From an uncultured Acetatifactor sp. (GTDB lineage: Bacteria > Bacillota > Clostridia > Lachnospirales > Lachnospiraceae), in the NCBI GenBank assembly GCA_944383825.1, contig CALWRA010000029.1, forward strand, positions 1 through 33,229: DNA of 33,229 nt, in the 5' to 3' direction. This document shows positions 25,759-33,229 of this stretch, in pieces. Position 1 is the stretch's first letter. The number at the start of each line of letters is the position of its first letter. The position numbers and the translations under genes are program-made. A model generated the notes under the pieces. The model ran no database searches. It had not been told where the DNA came from and saw only the letters and a program-made list of their open reading frames with translations.

Positions 25759-26040
25759 CTAATAAATTTTTTCTTCGCCGGGTCGTGCCTGCTCCTGCTC
25801 CTTTTCCGTGGTCAAAACAGCATCCAGATTATCCCCGGGCACAAGGGAATTTACAATTCTTTCCATTTCCTCCTTTGAACGGGCATCTTTACAGCGAAGA
25901 ATAAGATGCTCCTTTTCCGTTTCCGTAAGCCTGGCATAGCCCTGCATGGCCATTTCGTTTCCCGCCAGAGCTATCCCAAAACCCAATGGCAGCTCCCCAA
26001 AGGGAAATCCGGTTTCTCCTGTGGTTCCTCCTATATCCAT
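25759..26040 (-). CDS. Small conserved Lachnospiraceae protein, unknown function
   Basis: The 93-residue protein has a Gly/Pro-rich start, then a compact helical part with GFGIALAGNEMAMQGYARLTETEKEHLI and KDARSKEEMERIVNSL. Similar short proteins with a MGFGMALAQNE core followed by a MSEEEKQ-type helix recur in gut Clostridia and are annotated as hypothetical. The C-terminus is an acidic, Gln/Glu-rich tail. It lies 74 bases downstream of the TPR protein and may be in its transcript. There is no signal peptide or membrane segment. Confidence 0.7.
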   Translation of the reverse strand: MDIGGTTGETGFPFGELPLGFGIALAGNEMAMQGYARLTETEKEHLILRCKDARSKEEMERIVNSLVPGDNLDAVLTTEKEQEQARPGEEKIY

Positions 26041-26114
26041 AGCACATCTCCTTTACTGATATATAACCAAATATATAACCAAAAATAGTATGTGCGTCAT
26101 AAATGCATTTTATT

Positions 26115-28400
26115 CTAAAGCCTTAAGAATGCTTCAGCCTCTTCTAGACCTGCATATCCGTAAAGCTCAGCGCTGTTTGCCATAATGTCAAAAACCAGAT
26201 TTTTGCCCTCTCTGGCATATTCCACCACATATCTGCCGTAGAGCTCCAGCATTTTATCGGAATAAGTACTGATTTCGCCTCGAAGATACGTCTCATAAGA
26301 GGTATTGTCCAAGGTATCATCATAAGTATGCACACTTCTGGCATTCTGGGCCAAATTAGGATATTTTTCCGCAAATTCCTCCATCCAACCCACCTGCACT
26401 TTTACAATCTGTTCAATAATTTGCTTTTTTTCTTCTGTCAAAGCGGAGAAGTACTCCTTGATTTTGTGATATTCCTCCGGCGCGGTAGTCTCCATCATAC
26501 GGCCATATTTTTCTTCAACCAGATTATGCCCTCGTTTGTATTCTCTCTGGAAATCATAAAAATACTGCAGCAGCATTATACGGTTCCATGTCAGATACTG
26601 GCTTTTCCTCATAATGGAAAAAGTAGGCCAGTCATTCTGGCAGCTTGCTCTGCCGCCCACATTCTGTACCTTATCAAAAGCCTCAAATTCCAGCTTGGCA
26701 ATTTCCTCCACCAGCTTATCACTGCTCATTTCGCAAGCTCCCGCCTTAAACAAAAGCTCCTGCGCGTGGGCATCCAAATAGGAATCCGTATCACTGATAA
26801 AATGATGACCATACAGCTTCCTTGCCAAAAGTGCACCCAGCTGATCTATAAGGGGCTGAGGATCCTCTGCCTGACATATTTGGACAACCAAACCCACAAG
26901 CTCCCCGCCTCCTTCCAACCGGGAGGCGCTCAAGCGAAGCCATTTGTCGTGGGGAGGGTATTTCCCTTCTATATAATGCTGAAGCTTCATAGCCTCCCGC
27001 ATTCCATCCGCCAACATTATGCGGGCGGCGACGCCATCCCCCCGTTTTTTCATTCTGCCGTAATTGTACTGTGCCGTCTGCGCAAACCGGGCGGCACTCT
27101 CCGCTATCTTCAAGTAACGAATTTGCTCCGGATAACCCAGGAGAAGCTTTTTTCTGAATTCTGTAAAAATCCCCTCTTCATCCCGGAACACTTCTCCGTT
27201 CACCGCCGCCGCCAAAGCGGCGTCCGAAACATTTCTCCAATCTATCTTTTCATAGCATTCCGCCTGCAACAGGCTTTTGTAAAAGGAAGAAATGGTCAAA
27301 ACGCCTCTTCTTCCCCGCCCGTGTACCGTCTCCTTCCTCTCGAATCCTCTGTATTCCCTGGGAAGTTTTTCATATTCTTCCGTCAGCGCCCTGCCAACGG
27401 CATCATAGGTTTCGTCTGTCACCCATATACAGAAGCCGGGCCCCCAGTCATGATCTCTGGAATATTCATCGTCAAATCCAAAGCAGTCGGAGCCCTCTCC
27501 TACAAGTCCTGCCGCAATTTTATCCCGATATGGTGCAAACTGCTTTTCCACCATAGACAGGCCATATGTCTCATAATAGGCCCTGCACAGCTCCAGCCCA
27601 CAGGTCTTTTCTCCTAGAGCTTTCCTACACGCCTCGGCATTTTCCATAAGCCGTTTGTAATGCTCATTTCTCCCGAGACTGATCTCCACCATATTCATAG
27701 CCTTTTGGAAGGCTTCAAGAGCCTCTTTAAAGTATCCCTTTTTATAATGATAAGTTCCCGCTGCCGACAGCGCTGCCCCATGATGGGCATCCTCCACGCC
27801 CATTTTCTCAAAAGCCTCTATGGCCAGGCGCGCGTATTCGTACGCCTCCTGATCCTTTGCCAGCTGCAGACAGGTGCCGGCCAGGTTTGCTCTGGTCACT
27901 GCCTTTTCAAACTCCGCATTATTTCTTTCTGCAATGGATAACGCCTTTAGCTGACATTCCCTGGCTTTTTTAAAATCTCCCATCTCCTGATACAAAAGGC
28001 TTTTGTTGTTTTGAAGTCCGGCCTGAAGCATATCCTCCGCTGTAAGAAGCTTATCGTATACTATCTCAGCCTGCTCATAACACTTTAAAGATTCAGACAG
28101 CTCCCCTCCGGCTCTGTAGGCAGTAGCCGCATTCAGCAGGGTGGTGGCATAGGGAATGCTGTCCTGAAGCCCCATCCTGCGAACAAGGTCTATGGCCCTT
28201 TGAGACGTCTGAAAGGAATCCTCATAGCAGCCGGTTTCCCTGTAATAGCCTATCAGCTCATTCAGCAATTGGAGAAGACCTCCGTCGTCCCCATCACGCT
28301 CGGCCTCAAGAATACCCCTCTGGAGCAGCTTCTTAGCTTCCTCTCCTTTGTTTTCCCCGTAATATTGATCCACCCTCTGCAAAATTTCTTCTATATTCAT
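26115..28400 (-). CDS. TPR-nucleotidyltransferase (DUF4037-like)-DUF4125 protein
   Basis: This 761-residue protein has three parts. Residues 1 to about 260 are tetratricopeptide repeats (for example 98-118, 139-159 and 219-239). Residues about 265-540 form a nucleotidyltransferase-like module with GEGSDCFGFDD at 301-311 and SRDHDWG at 314-320, the likely Gly-Ser and metal-binding acidic motifs of the DUF4037 family. From about 550 the C-terminal part, with QNDWPTFSIMRKSQYLTWN, fits DUF4125. It is a soluble protein. It follows the HD protein by 21 bases, so the two are co-expressed. A role in sensing and modifying a nucleotide or RNA is an inference; the substrate is unknown. Confidence 0.78.
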   Translation of the reverse strand: MNIEEILQRVDQYYGENKGEEAKKLLQRGILEAERDGDDGGLLQLLNELIGYYRETGCYEDSFQTSQRAIDLVRRMGLQDSIPYATTLLNAATAYRAGGELSESLKCYEQAEIVYDKLLTAEDMLQAGLQNNKSLLYQEMGDFKKARECQLKALSIAERNNAEFEKAVTRANLAGTCLQLAKDQEAYEYARLAIEAFEKMGVEDAHHGAALSAAGTYHYKKGYFKEALEAFQKAMNMVEISLGRNEHYKRLMENAEACRKALGEKTCGLELCRAYYETYGLSMVEKQFAPYRDKIAAGLVGEGSDCFGFDDEYSRDHDWGPGFCIWVTDETYDAVGRALTEEYEKLPREYRGFERKETVHGRGRRGVLTISSFYKSLLQAECYEKIDWRNVSDAALAAAVNGEVFRDEEGIFTEFRKKLLLGYPEQIRYLKIAESAARFAQTAQYNYGRMKKRGDGVAARIMLADGMREAMKLQHYIEGKYPPHDKWLRLSASRLEGGGELVGLVVQICQAEDPQPLIDQLGALLARKLYGHHFISDTDSYLDAHAQELLFKAGACEMSSDKLVEEIAKLEFEAFDKVQNVGGRASCQNDWPTFSIMRKSQYLTWNRIMLLQYFYDFQREYKRGHNLVEEKYGRMMETTAPEEYHKIKEYFSALTEEKKQIIEQIVKVQVGWMEEFAEKYPNLAQNARSVHTYDDTLDNTSYETYLRGEISTYSDKMLELYGRYVVEYAREGKNLVFDIMANSAELYGYAGLEEAEAFLRL

Positions 28401-28421
28401 CGTTACACCTCTCTGCCTGCT

Positions 28422-29273
28422 TCAGCGGGCATCCATTCTTTTTCTTATTTGGGCAAACTGCTGCCTGGTAACAGGATTGTCCGACCTAAAATTTACCATC
28501 CGATCCAAATAGCCCTGTTTTTTTACGATTTCCCTGCTCAACGGGTAAACCAGTTCAAAGACCAGCGAAATATGACCCACAATATGATCTGCCACTGTTT
28601 TTCGAAGACTTCTCAGCACTGCGTGTTCCTCGAAGAAGCACTCCATAACCTCTTCTGATACCTGACAGTTATAAAGCTCTTTCGTACTCACATTATAAAT
28701 TTGTTCCAGAGGAAATTCCATATTGACCCGCAGAATATCTATTTTATCCGCATCTCTGATAATATTACAGAACATGGCCGTTCTCTCATCCAGATCGACG
28801 GGAATTCGATATGAACTGTGATAGAATACCGCAGTCCAGATCAGTCTGTCCTGACTGTCATCCTTCAGAAAATCCCGTATGTTCACAGAATGTTCTTCCT
28901 CTGACGCCGCCAGAGTCAAAGGCTCTTGCATTTTCAAGCATTCCTTCGGCTCTTCTTCCCCTCCCTCTTGACCTTCGTAAACTTTGCCAAACAGGAGCCT
29001 TGCACCATATTTGGCATGGTCAATGGACACCGCATCATTAAATGTACCATATCTCTTCTGTTGCTCAAACCTGCCTACATCGTGGAGAAGCCCGATCAGC
29101 CATGCCAGATCCACATCCTCCTCCGGAAGCTCCAGCGAGCGGGCAATCTCCTGACACAGAAGGCTTACGCGGCCCGTATGCTCCGCCTTCAGCCGAATCA
29201 TATCCTTTTTCAGATCATAATGGCTTACATAGCCGCGAAACGCCTGCTGCGCCCGCTCTTTATCTATTATCAT
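28422..29273 (-). CDS. HD-domain phosphohydrolase
   Basis: The 283-residue protein carries an HD fold. His32 (AEHTGRV) is the first likely ligand, HD at 64-65 (GLLHDVGRFEQQ) the core, and DADKIDILR the last metal-binding aspartate. Family members hydrolyse phosphate bonds in nucleotides or signalling molecules. The start at 29273 (MIIDKERAQQAF) is preceded by AAGGGA, and the open frame further upstream has no family features. The gene lies between a DeoR-type regulator and the TPR-nucleotidyltransferase, in one direction, suggesting that the two enzymes act on a related substrate. Confidence 0.86.
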   Translation of the reverse strand: MIIDKERAQQAFRGYVSHYDLKKDMIRLKAEHTGRVSLLCQEIARSLELPEEDVDLAWLIGLLHDVGRFEQQKRYGTFNDAVSIDHAKYGARLLFGKVYEGQEGGEEEPKECLKMQEPLTLAASEEEHSVNIRDFLKDDSQDRLIWTAVFYHSSYRIPVDLDERTAMFCNIIRDADKIDILRVNMEFPLEQIYNVSTKELYNCQVSEEVMECFFEEHAVLRSLRKTVADHIVGHISLVFELVYPLSREIVKKQGYLDRMVNFRSDNPVTRQQFAQIRKRMDAR

Positions 29274-29345
29274 CCCGCTTCCCTTTCTTTCTCCCTTATC
29301 TGCAAGCACTTCCAAGCCCATATCATCCCTTTTGCCGTCTTATTG

Positions 29346-30107
29346 TCACTCTATCAATAGCCCCTTTTGCTCATATTCTTTCTTCAGCTTTATCGAAACA
29401 CTGTCGTCCGTAAGCATCCTGTCCACCCTGTCCAGTGAAAGCACCTTCTTCTGGGACCGTTTACCCAGTTTGCTGGAATCCATAACCGCTAAAGTCTTGC
29501 CCGACCGATCCGCCAGAATCTCAATAATCCCTGTTTCCCGCAGTCTGAAATCCGTAAATCCTTCTCTGTCATTGACTGCCTCCATCGACAAAAACGCAAT
29601 ATCCGGATAGTACCTGGAAAATTCCTTTTCACAGACCGTGCCATAGGTGGATTTTTCCAACACATCCACCATGCCGCCAACTACAATCAGGCGGATAAAT
29701 GAATTCTGCATCAAAATATTTGCTGCTGCAAGGTTATTTGTAACCACCGTAATTTTGTCGTTTCGAAAGGCGAGCTCCTGTGCCAGAATTGTATTTGTAG
29801 TGCCGGAATTCATTGCGATTACAAGATTGGGTTCAATATACCGGACAGCCTTTCGGGCAGCCTCTCTCTTTAAATCAATATGGGTGATCTCACTCCCTGA
29901 AAAATCGGACAGGGCCGACAGAGAATCCGGAAGACATGCGCCTCCTCTGACGCACTTGATAAGTCCGTTCCGTTCCATACTCTTTAAGTCCCGCCTCACC
30001 GTATCGATAGAAACCTGAAGCTGCTCCGTCAGATCCACAATCCTGACCACTGACTTTAGCTGTATCTGTTGTAAAATTATTTCTACCCGTTCACTGTAAA
30101 GCAGCAT
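29346..30107 (-). CDS. DeoR/GlpR-family transcriptional regulator
   Basis: The 253-residue protein has the N-terminal DeoR winged helix-turn-helix (VDLTEQLQVSIDTVRRDLKSMERNGLI) and a C-terminal sugar-phosphate-binding domain with the conserved NSGTTN and VVGG motifs. Such regulators usually respond to phosphorylated sugars. The start at 30107 has GAGG 6-7 bases upstream. A 17-base palindrome lies 20 bases before the start and could be its own operator. The next genes in the same direction, HD and TPR-nucleotidyltransferase, may be its targets, since no sugar transport or kinase genes are adjacent. Confidence 0.9.
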   Translation of the reverse strand: MLLYSERVEIILQQIQLKSVVRIVDLTEQLQVSIDTVRRDLKSMERNGLIKCVRGGACLPDSLSALSDFSGSEITHIDLKREAARKAVRYIEPNLVIAMNSGTTNTILAQELAFRNDKITVVTNNLAAANILMQNSFIRLIVVGGMVDVLEKSTYGTVCEKEFSRYYPDIAFLSMEAVNDREGFTDFRLRETGIIEILADRSGKTLAVMDSSKLGKRSQKKVLSLDRVDRMLTDDSVSIKLKKEYEQKGLLIE

Positions 30108-30126
30108 AGTTACCTCACTTCCAAGC

Positions 30127-30143
30127 ATGCCGCCGGGCGGCAT
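30127..30143. promoter_or_regulatory. GC-rich perfect palindrome before the DeoR-family gene
   Basis: ATGCCGCCGGGCGGCAT is symmetric with 8-base arms and one central base. It sits 20 bases before the regulator start and could be an operator or a leader hairpin. Confidence 0.35.
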
Positions 30144-30183
30144 AAAACACTCCAGTGCAAAGAAGCCCTGTCTTCTTTCACAC

Positions 30184-30387
30184 TTAGCAGCATTTTATCA
30201 CAATTTCTTTTCCAAATACACAAAAATCTGCGGATTCGGACTTTTGAAGTAAGTATGGGCCAGCTTTGGAAACATTCAGTGTAACGAGTCCCTCCGCTTC
30301 GCCCGCAGTTACCCTAATCTGCTTTCTCTCTGGCCTTTCATATTCTGTTGTTTCAGATTCAGCCCAATTCGTGGTCGGGCATATTCT
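30184..30387 (-). pseudogene. 67-codon orphan C-terminal fragment, unidentified
   Basis: An open minus-strand frame without an ATG ends at 30184. Its middle, RVTAGEAEGLVTLNVSKAG, and tail, SADFCVFGKEIVIKCC, look like genuine beta-rich protein rather than random frame. A TAG at 30388-30390 closes it upstream, and no start with a ribosome binding site is visible. I take it as the end of a lost gene next to the regulator, but cannot name the family. The rest of the 360-base gap shows nothing else. Confidence 0.35.
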
Positions 30388-30467
30388 CTATCGGATCAGA
30401 GGTTTTCCCATGCCGCCAGGATAAGCGTCCACATATCATCAAAAAATTTCTTTCTTATTGTAACCTC

Positions 30468-31397
30468 CTATGTGCCCCTATGGGAATCCAAATATTCCAA
30501 CATAAAATTGATTGCCCGCTGTGCATCCTCTCCATGGAAGCCATGCCCGCCTCCCGGAAAAACTTCTAATCGCGCAGAAGAGTATACCTCTAACGCCTTT
30601 TCCGAGTAAGACAGCGGCACAATGCTGTCAGCGTCTCCATGCAAAATCAAAACATCCTTTTCATATTCGGAAATGGCATTATAGATATCATAATCCAGCA
30701 AATTCTCTGCATAAGCTCGTCCTACTGTCATCCACAAAGAAAAATAAGTGTTAGGAATATCCTCCACACTGTCAAATCGTTCCTTTGTTTGATCCACCAG
30801 ACAAAAAGCCGGATACAAAAGGATCATTCCTTTGATTTCTTCTTTATGCTCCGCCGCAGTAATAGCCGATACAGCGCCTCCCTGACTGGTTCCCATTAAA
30901 AAGAGATTATTGCGGTCCACATAGTCAAGGTTTTGGAACATGGCAATCACCGCTTCCAAATCGGCCTGTTCTGTAAAAATAGACATTTCCAATGTGGAAC
31001 CGTCGCTTCGGCTTTCAGGGCTGCCTCCGCAGAAGTCAAAGCAGTAGACTACATACCCTTTCTCTGCCAATGCTTCGGCGTATTGCGTTCCCACCTGATA
31101 GTTTCCGCCAAAGCCATGAGAGAAAATAACCGCGGGCATTTGTTCACCTGCATTTTGGGAGATATATACCACGCCATAGATTTGGTTGCCATCTCTTATG
31201 GCATAGAGTTCCTCAATGATGTATTCATAAGTGACATCTTCTGTGTCAGATAATAAGGTATCCCATTTTCCACATAGTGAAGGCTGCATTGTCTGAGCAG
31301 CATTCATATCAGGCATTGCTTCATTGCCAGTGCCACAGCCGCTGAGCAAAGCCATACAAAGTATGAAAGCTGTCGTTTTAGCAAATATCCAACGCAT
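30468..31397 (-). CDS. Lipoprotein alpha/beta hydrolase
   Basis: The 309-residue protein has a lipoprotein signal peptide with the lipobox LLSGC (Cys21) and so should be anchored on the outer face of the membrane. After a linker comes an alpha/beta hydrolase domain of the dienelactone/acyl-esterase type. It shows FSHGFGGN (oxyanion hole), the nucleophile Ser171 in GTSQGG, an acid in HGDADSIVP near 257 and a histidine in GGGHGFHG near 288. The start at 31397 has an ideal GGAGGTGAT about 8 bases upstream; the frame open above it is not coding. The substrate is unknown; a feruloyl- or acyl-ester is a reasonable guess. Confidence 0.87.
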   Translation of the reverse strand: MRWIFAKTTAFILCMALLSGCGTGNEAMPDMNAAQTMQPSLCGKWDTLLSDTEDVTYEYIIEELYAIRDGNQIYGVVYISQNAGEQMPAVIFSHGFGGNYQVGTQYAEALAEKGYVVYCFDFCGGSPESRSDGSTLEMSIFTEQADLEAVIAMFQNLDYVDRNNLFLMGTSQGGAVSAITAAEHKEEIKGMILLYPAFCLVDQTKERFDSVEDIPNTYFSLWMTVGRAYAENLLDYDIYNAISEYEKDVLILHGDADSIVPLSYSEKALEVYSSARLEVFPGGGHGFHGEDAQRAINFMLEYLDSHRGT

Positions 31398-31490
31398 TGC
31401 ATCATCACCTCCCTGCACTCGCTGTACATATGGCTTTACAAGATAAGTCAACCGAATACTACTGTCCCCTTATTGCTCTATCTTTTTCAA

Positions 31491-31634
31491 TTAATACTCT
31501 ATCAACGTAGCAGCGGCAAGAAATTCAAATTTATCGAAAACAGTGGGAGCCGTAAGCTCCCCGTCAGCAGACGGCGCCAGCAAAAGGTTGTATTCATCCG
31601 CAACACCCTGCTGCATAATAGACTGGTTAGCATC
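31491..31634 (-). pseudogene. Remnant of a RibD_C/DHFR-like reductase
   Basis: The frame reads SIMQQGVADEYNLLLAPSADGE then TAPTVFDK and ends EFLAAATLIEY. This pattern (GL-DE-LLLAP-DGE-PT-F) is typical of the C-terminal part of RibD_C/dihydrofolate-reductase-like proteins. Only about 45 codons remain, with a TGA just upstream in frame. It is joined to a flavodoxin remnant at its upstream edge. Confidence 0.5.
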
Positions 31635-31636
31635 TC

Positions 31637-31803
31637 ACCAACAGAGATCAGAATAGCGCCGATCATCATAGGCATGGTACGCCCTTAGATAGAACAGCCG
31701 ATGAAGATGGTATCATATTCCGAAATGCCCCCTGAAAAGTGGTAAACTTCGAACTGACATTTTCGTCACGAACTGCCAGCTCCGCGTCTCCGCATTCTGC
31801 ATT
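31637..31803 (-). pseudogene. Flavodoxin remnant
   Basis: One minus-strand frame reads SEYDTIFIGCSI, then a TAA, then GRTMPMMIGAILIS. Intact flavodoxins have a YD-IF-G-P-WW loop and a following helix in exactly this arrangement; here the Trp codons after SI are lost and a stop replaces them. An adjacent frame supplies ELAVRDENVSSKFTTF, resembling the segment before it. The gene has a deletion or frameshift on both sides. Confidence 0.55.
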
Positions 31804-32344
31804 GTCCCATACTGCTTGACTGTGTATTGGCAATGGAAATCTTTTTTACAAATACCAAACACTGTAATATCGATAATTTATAAATAGAGCCGGATAAAAC
31901 CAATCGAAGAACTCTATCAAAATCATCAAACTACGCCTACCATTATACCCTGTCGGTGGCGAAACCGCCAGCAGGCTGAAATGCTGAATCCGCTCATCTG
32001 TATCGATAAAAGGAGCGTCCCTGCGGAAGCTCCCATTAATTTCATATATCGATTTCTTTTCCCTTCCAATCACCTATAAGCTTCTCAAAAACCTACAAAA
32101 GTACGCCGTGAAGGCCATAGTCTACCAAAAGCCATGTGGAGATAAAACAAATGGAAGGAAAATCTATTTGTAATACAAAACCATACAATTTACCCTTCAT
32201 ATTTCACGCCAATCTCTGTCTGAATACCGAGGGTCCATACATCGCAGTGACCGAGGCAGAAAACGTAACAATACATTCCCTTATGTGTCGCCGGAATAGA
32301 AATTAATAGACAACTACATATACAATTCCTATCCTAAGACCTTT
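31804..32344. other. Eroded stretch without a recognisable gene
   Basis: Short frames (such as 31846-32073 on the minus strand, 75 codons) lack a family signature and a good ribosome binding site. The region sits between gene remnants and the CMD gene and appears to be decayed coding sequence or spacer. Confidence 0.45.
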
Positions 32345-33109
32345 TTATGCCTGCTGACTTTCCATTTTTTCAACCACTTCATCAATGATATTCATAGCGT
32401 TTAAAGCACGAGGATAGCCGATATACGGCATACACTGCTCCACTACACTGTACAGCTTTTCTTTATCATTGCCAACGCCAAAGTTTCCGGCGGTATGGCC
32501 CCGAAGCTGATTCTCGCAGCCTCCCTGCGCCAGAATGAAACAAAAGGTAATCATTTCCCGCTCCTGGTCATTCAGGCCGGCACGAGTGTAATAGTCTCCA
32601 AAGCAGTTGTGCGCCAGCCACCGGTTAATATTCCGGCGAAGAGCGGGACCATCTGTCTGCACCTTAGCCATTCCCGGCCCAAACAGGTCAATCTGTTTCG
32701 CAAGCCCGTCTCTGAATCTGGTGGTATTACTTGTTGTCGCCTGAGAAGCAAGCGGCAGCTCAATATCATGCTGTTCCATAATCCGATTTGCGGCCATAAG
32801 ATAATCGTAGGTTCTTCCAATTCCAAGATAAGCTGTGGCCTGGTAAATGACCTCCTTGATTGCAATGGGATCAATCCCTGCATTCAGCGTCGCATGGAGC
32901 ATATTCTGAAATTCTCCTATTCCCTGGCAGCCAAGCAGAGCTGAGAGGATACAAAGCGCCTGCTCCTTTTCCGTCAATTTACTCTCGATTACCGTTTCGT
33001 TTTGAGAAAAATTCGCCACAATATCGACCCACTCTGGATCAGTAACATGCAAACTGTTTTCAACACCTTCAAATAACTTTGACAATCTTTCCTTTGTTTC
33101 ACGATTCAT
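32345..33109 (-). CDS. Carboxymuconolactone decarboxylase-family protein (two CMD domains)
   Basis: The 254-residue protein has two tandem CMD/AhpD-like helical units, about 15-115 and 130-245. Each has the LT-KE--L--ILS or LND-E-EMITFCFI start and a following GC-----H---N-G segment (GCQGIGEFQNMLHATLNAG, and GCENQLRGHTAGNFGVGN). The AhpD CxxC pair is reduced to one cysteine per domain, so peroxidase activity of AhpD type is doubtful. Family members often sit beside MerR regulators and flavodoxins in redox or electrophile-stress loci, as here. The ribosome binding site is weak (GTGACAAG). Confidence 0.85.
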   Translation of the reverse strand: MNRETKERLSKLFEGVENSLHVTDPEWVDIVANFSQNETVIESKLTEKEQALCILSALLGCQGIGEFQNMLHATLNAGIDPIAIKEVIYQATAYLGIGRTYDYLMAANRIMEQHDIELPLASQATTSNTTRFRDGLAKQIDLFGPGMAKVQTDGPALRRNINRWLAHNCFGDYYTRAGLNDQEREMITFCFILAQGGCENQLRGHTAGNFGVGNDKEKLYSVVEQCMPYIGYPRALNAMNIIDEVVEKMESQQA

Positions 33110-33182
33110 CTTGTCACGTATAATCCAATCATATTAGATAGTGATTGAATTTTCTCCTCGTATTATAAAGTAGTAGTGTTTA

Positions 33183-33213
33183 TAGACCCTCTCCAAGGTC
33201 TGTATGCTATACT
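33183..33213 (+). promoter_or_regulatory. MerR-type promoter at the window edge
   Basis: TAGACC (33183-33188) and TATACT (33208-33213) are separated by 19 bases, the long spacer of MerR-regulated promoters. The dyad AGACC-N8-GGTCT lies at its upstream end. Just after, GGAG and a possible GTG start (33227-33229) suggest that a merR-family gene begins at or beyond the edge, diverging from the CMD gene. Confidence 0.5.
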
Positions 33214-33229
33214 GTTTGGAGATACTGTG

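Noticed and set aside
26328..27617. Long plus-strand open frame (about 430 codons)
   Set aside because: It lies antisense to the TPR-nucleotidyltransferase gene, which has clear domains and a good ribosome binding site; the antisense frame has no family motif.
31846..32073. 75-codon minus-strand frame as a gene
   Set aside because: No family match and it lies inside a stretch of gene remnants; GAAGGG before the frame is not placed well.
1..33229. CRISPR array, tRNA or rRNA genes
   Set aside because: No regularly spaced repeats, cloverleaf-like sequences or conserved rRNA segments were seen on either strand.

Overview
This window looks like chromosome from an anaerobic, butyrate-producing Clostridia species, most likely a member of the Lachnospiraceae. 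The main evidence is the contiguous thl-crt-hbd-bcd-etfB-etfA cluster, strong GGAGG-type ribosome binding sites before nearly every gene, and several small or multidomain proteins of the kind common in that family. No genus can be named from the sequence alone. Almost all intact genes lie on the minus strand. The exceptions are a small hydrolase at 1821-2453 and a short-chain dehydrogenase at 24999-25748.

Layout. Positions 1-1600 are a decayed end of an integrative/conjugative-type element. They hold a small Cys-rich protein, a truncated RepA-like start and a broken XRE-family regulator that still has a recognisable promoter and operator. An alpha/beta hydrolase and a glycerate 2-kinase follow. 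Then comes an sbcD-sbcC DNA-repair pair, and upstream of it a two-gene unit of a PAPS-reductase-like ATP pyrophosphatase and a ParB-like protein (IbrA/IbrB type). Positions 10882-13542 carry a YkgJ-type Cys-cluster protein, mtnA, a YbaK-type deacylase and an acetyltransferase with an internal deletion. Positions 13767-19982 are the butyryl-CoA operon, running from acetyl-CoA to butyryl-CoA through the Bcd-EtfAB complex. Its promoter is flanked by two Rex-like operators. Positions 20129-24862 hold an M23 peptidase, the hibernation factor hpf, a cluster of helically spaced DnaA boxes, an SH3-NlpC/P60 cell-wall hydrolase with a WalR-like box, and trxB. Positions 24999-30107 contain the short-chain dehydrogenase, a small conserved protein, a TPR-nucleotidyltransferase-DUF4125 protein, an HD phosphohydrolase and a DeoR-family regulator. 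The last 3 kb hold a lipoprotein hydrolase, fragments of a flavodoxin and of a RibD_C/DHFR-like protein, a carboxymuconolactone decarboxylase-family protein and, at the very edge, a MerR-type promoter.

How the parts fit. The best-supported regulatory logic is redox control (Rex) of the NADH-consuming butyrate pathway. A WalR-like site before a peptidoglycan hydrolase and a MerR-type promoter before a probable stress locus are weaker cases of the same kind. The least-explained units are the IbrA/IbrB-like pair, the DnaA-box cluster, which lies away from any dnaA gene in this window, and the operon pairing a TPR-nucleotidyltransferase with an HD hydrolase. No tRNA, rRNA, CRISPR array or intact transposase was seen.
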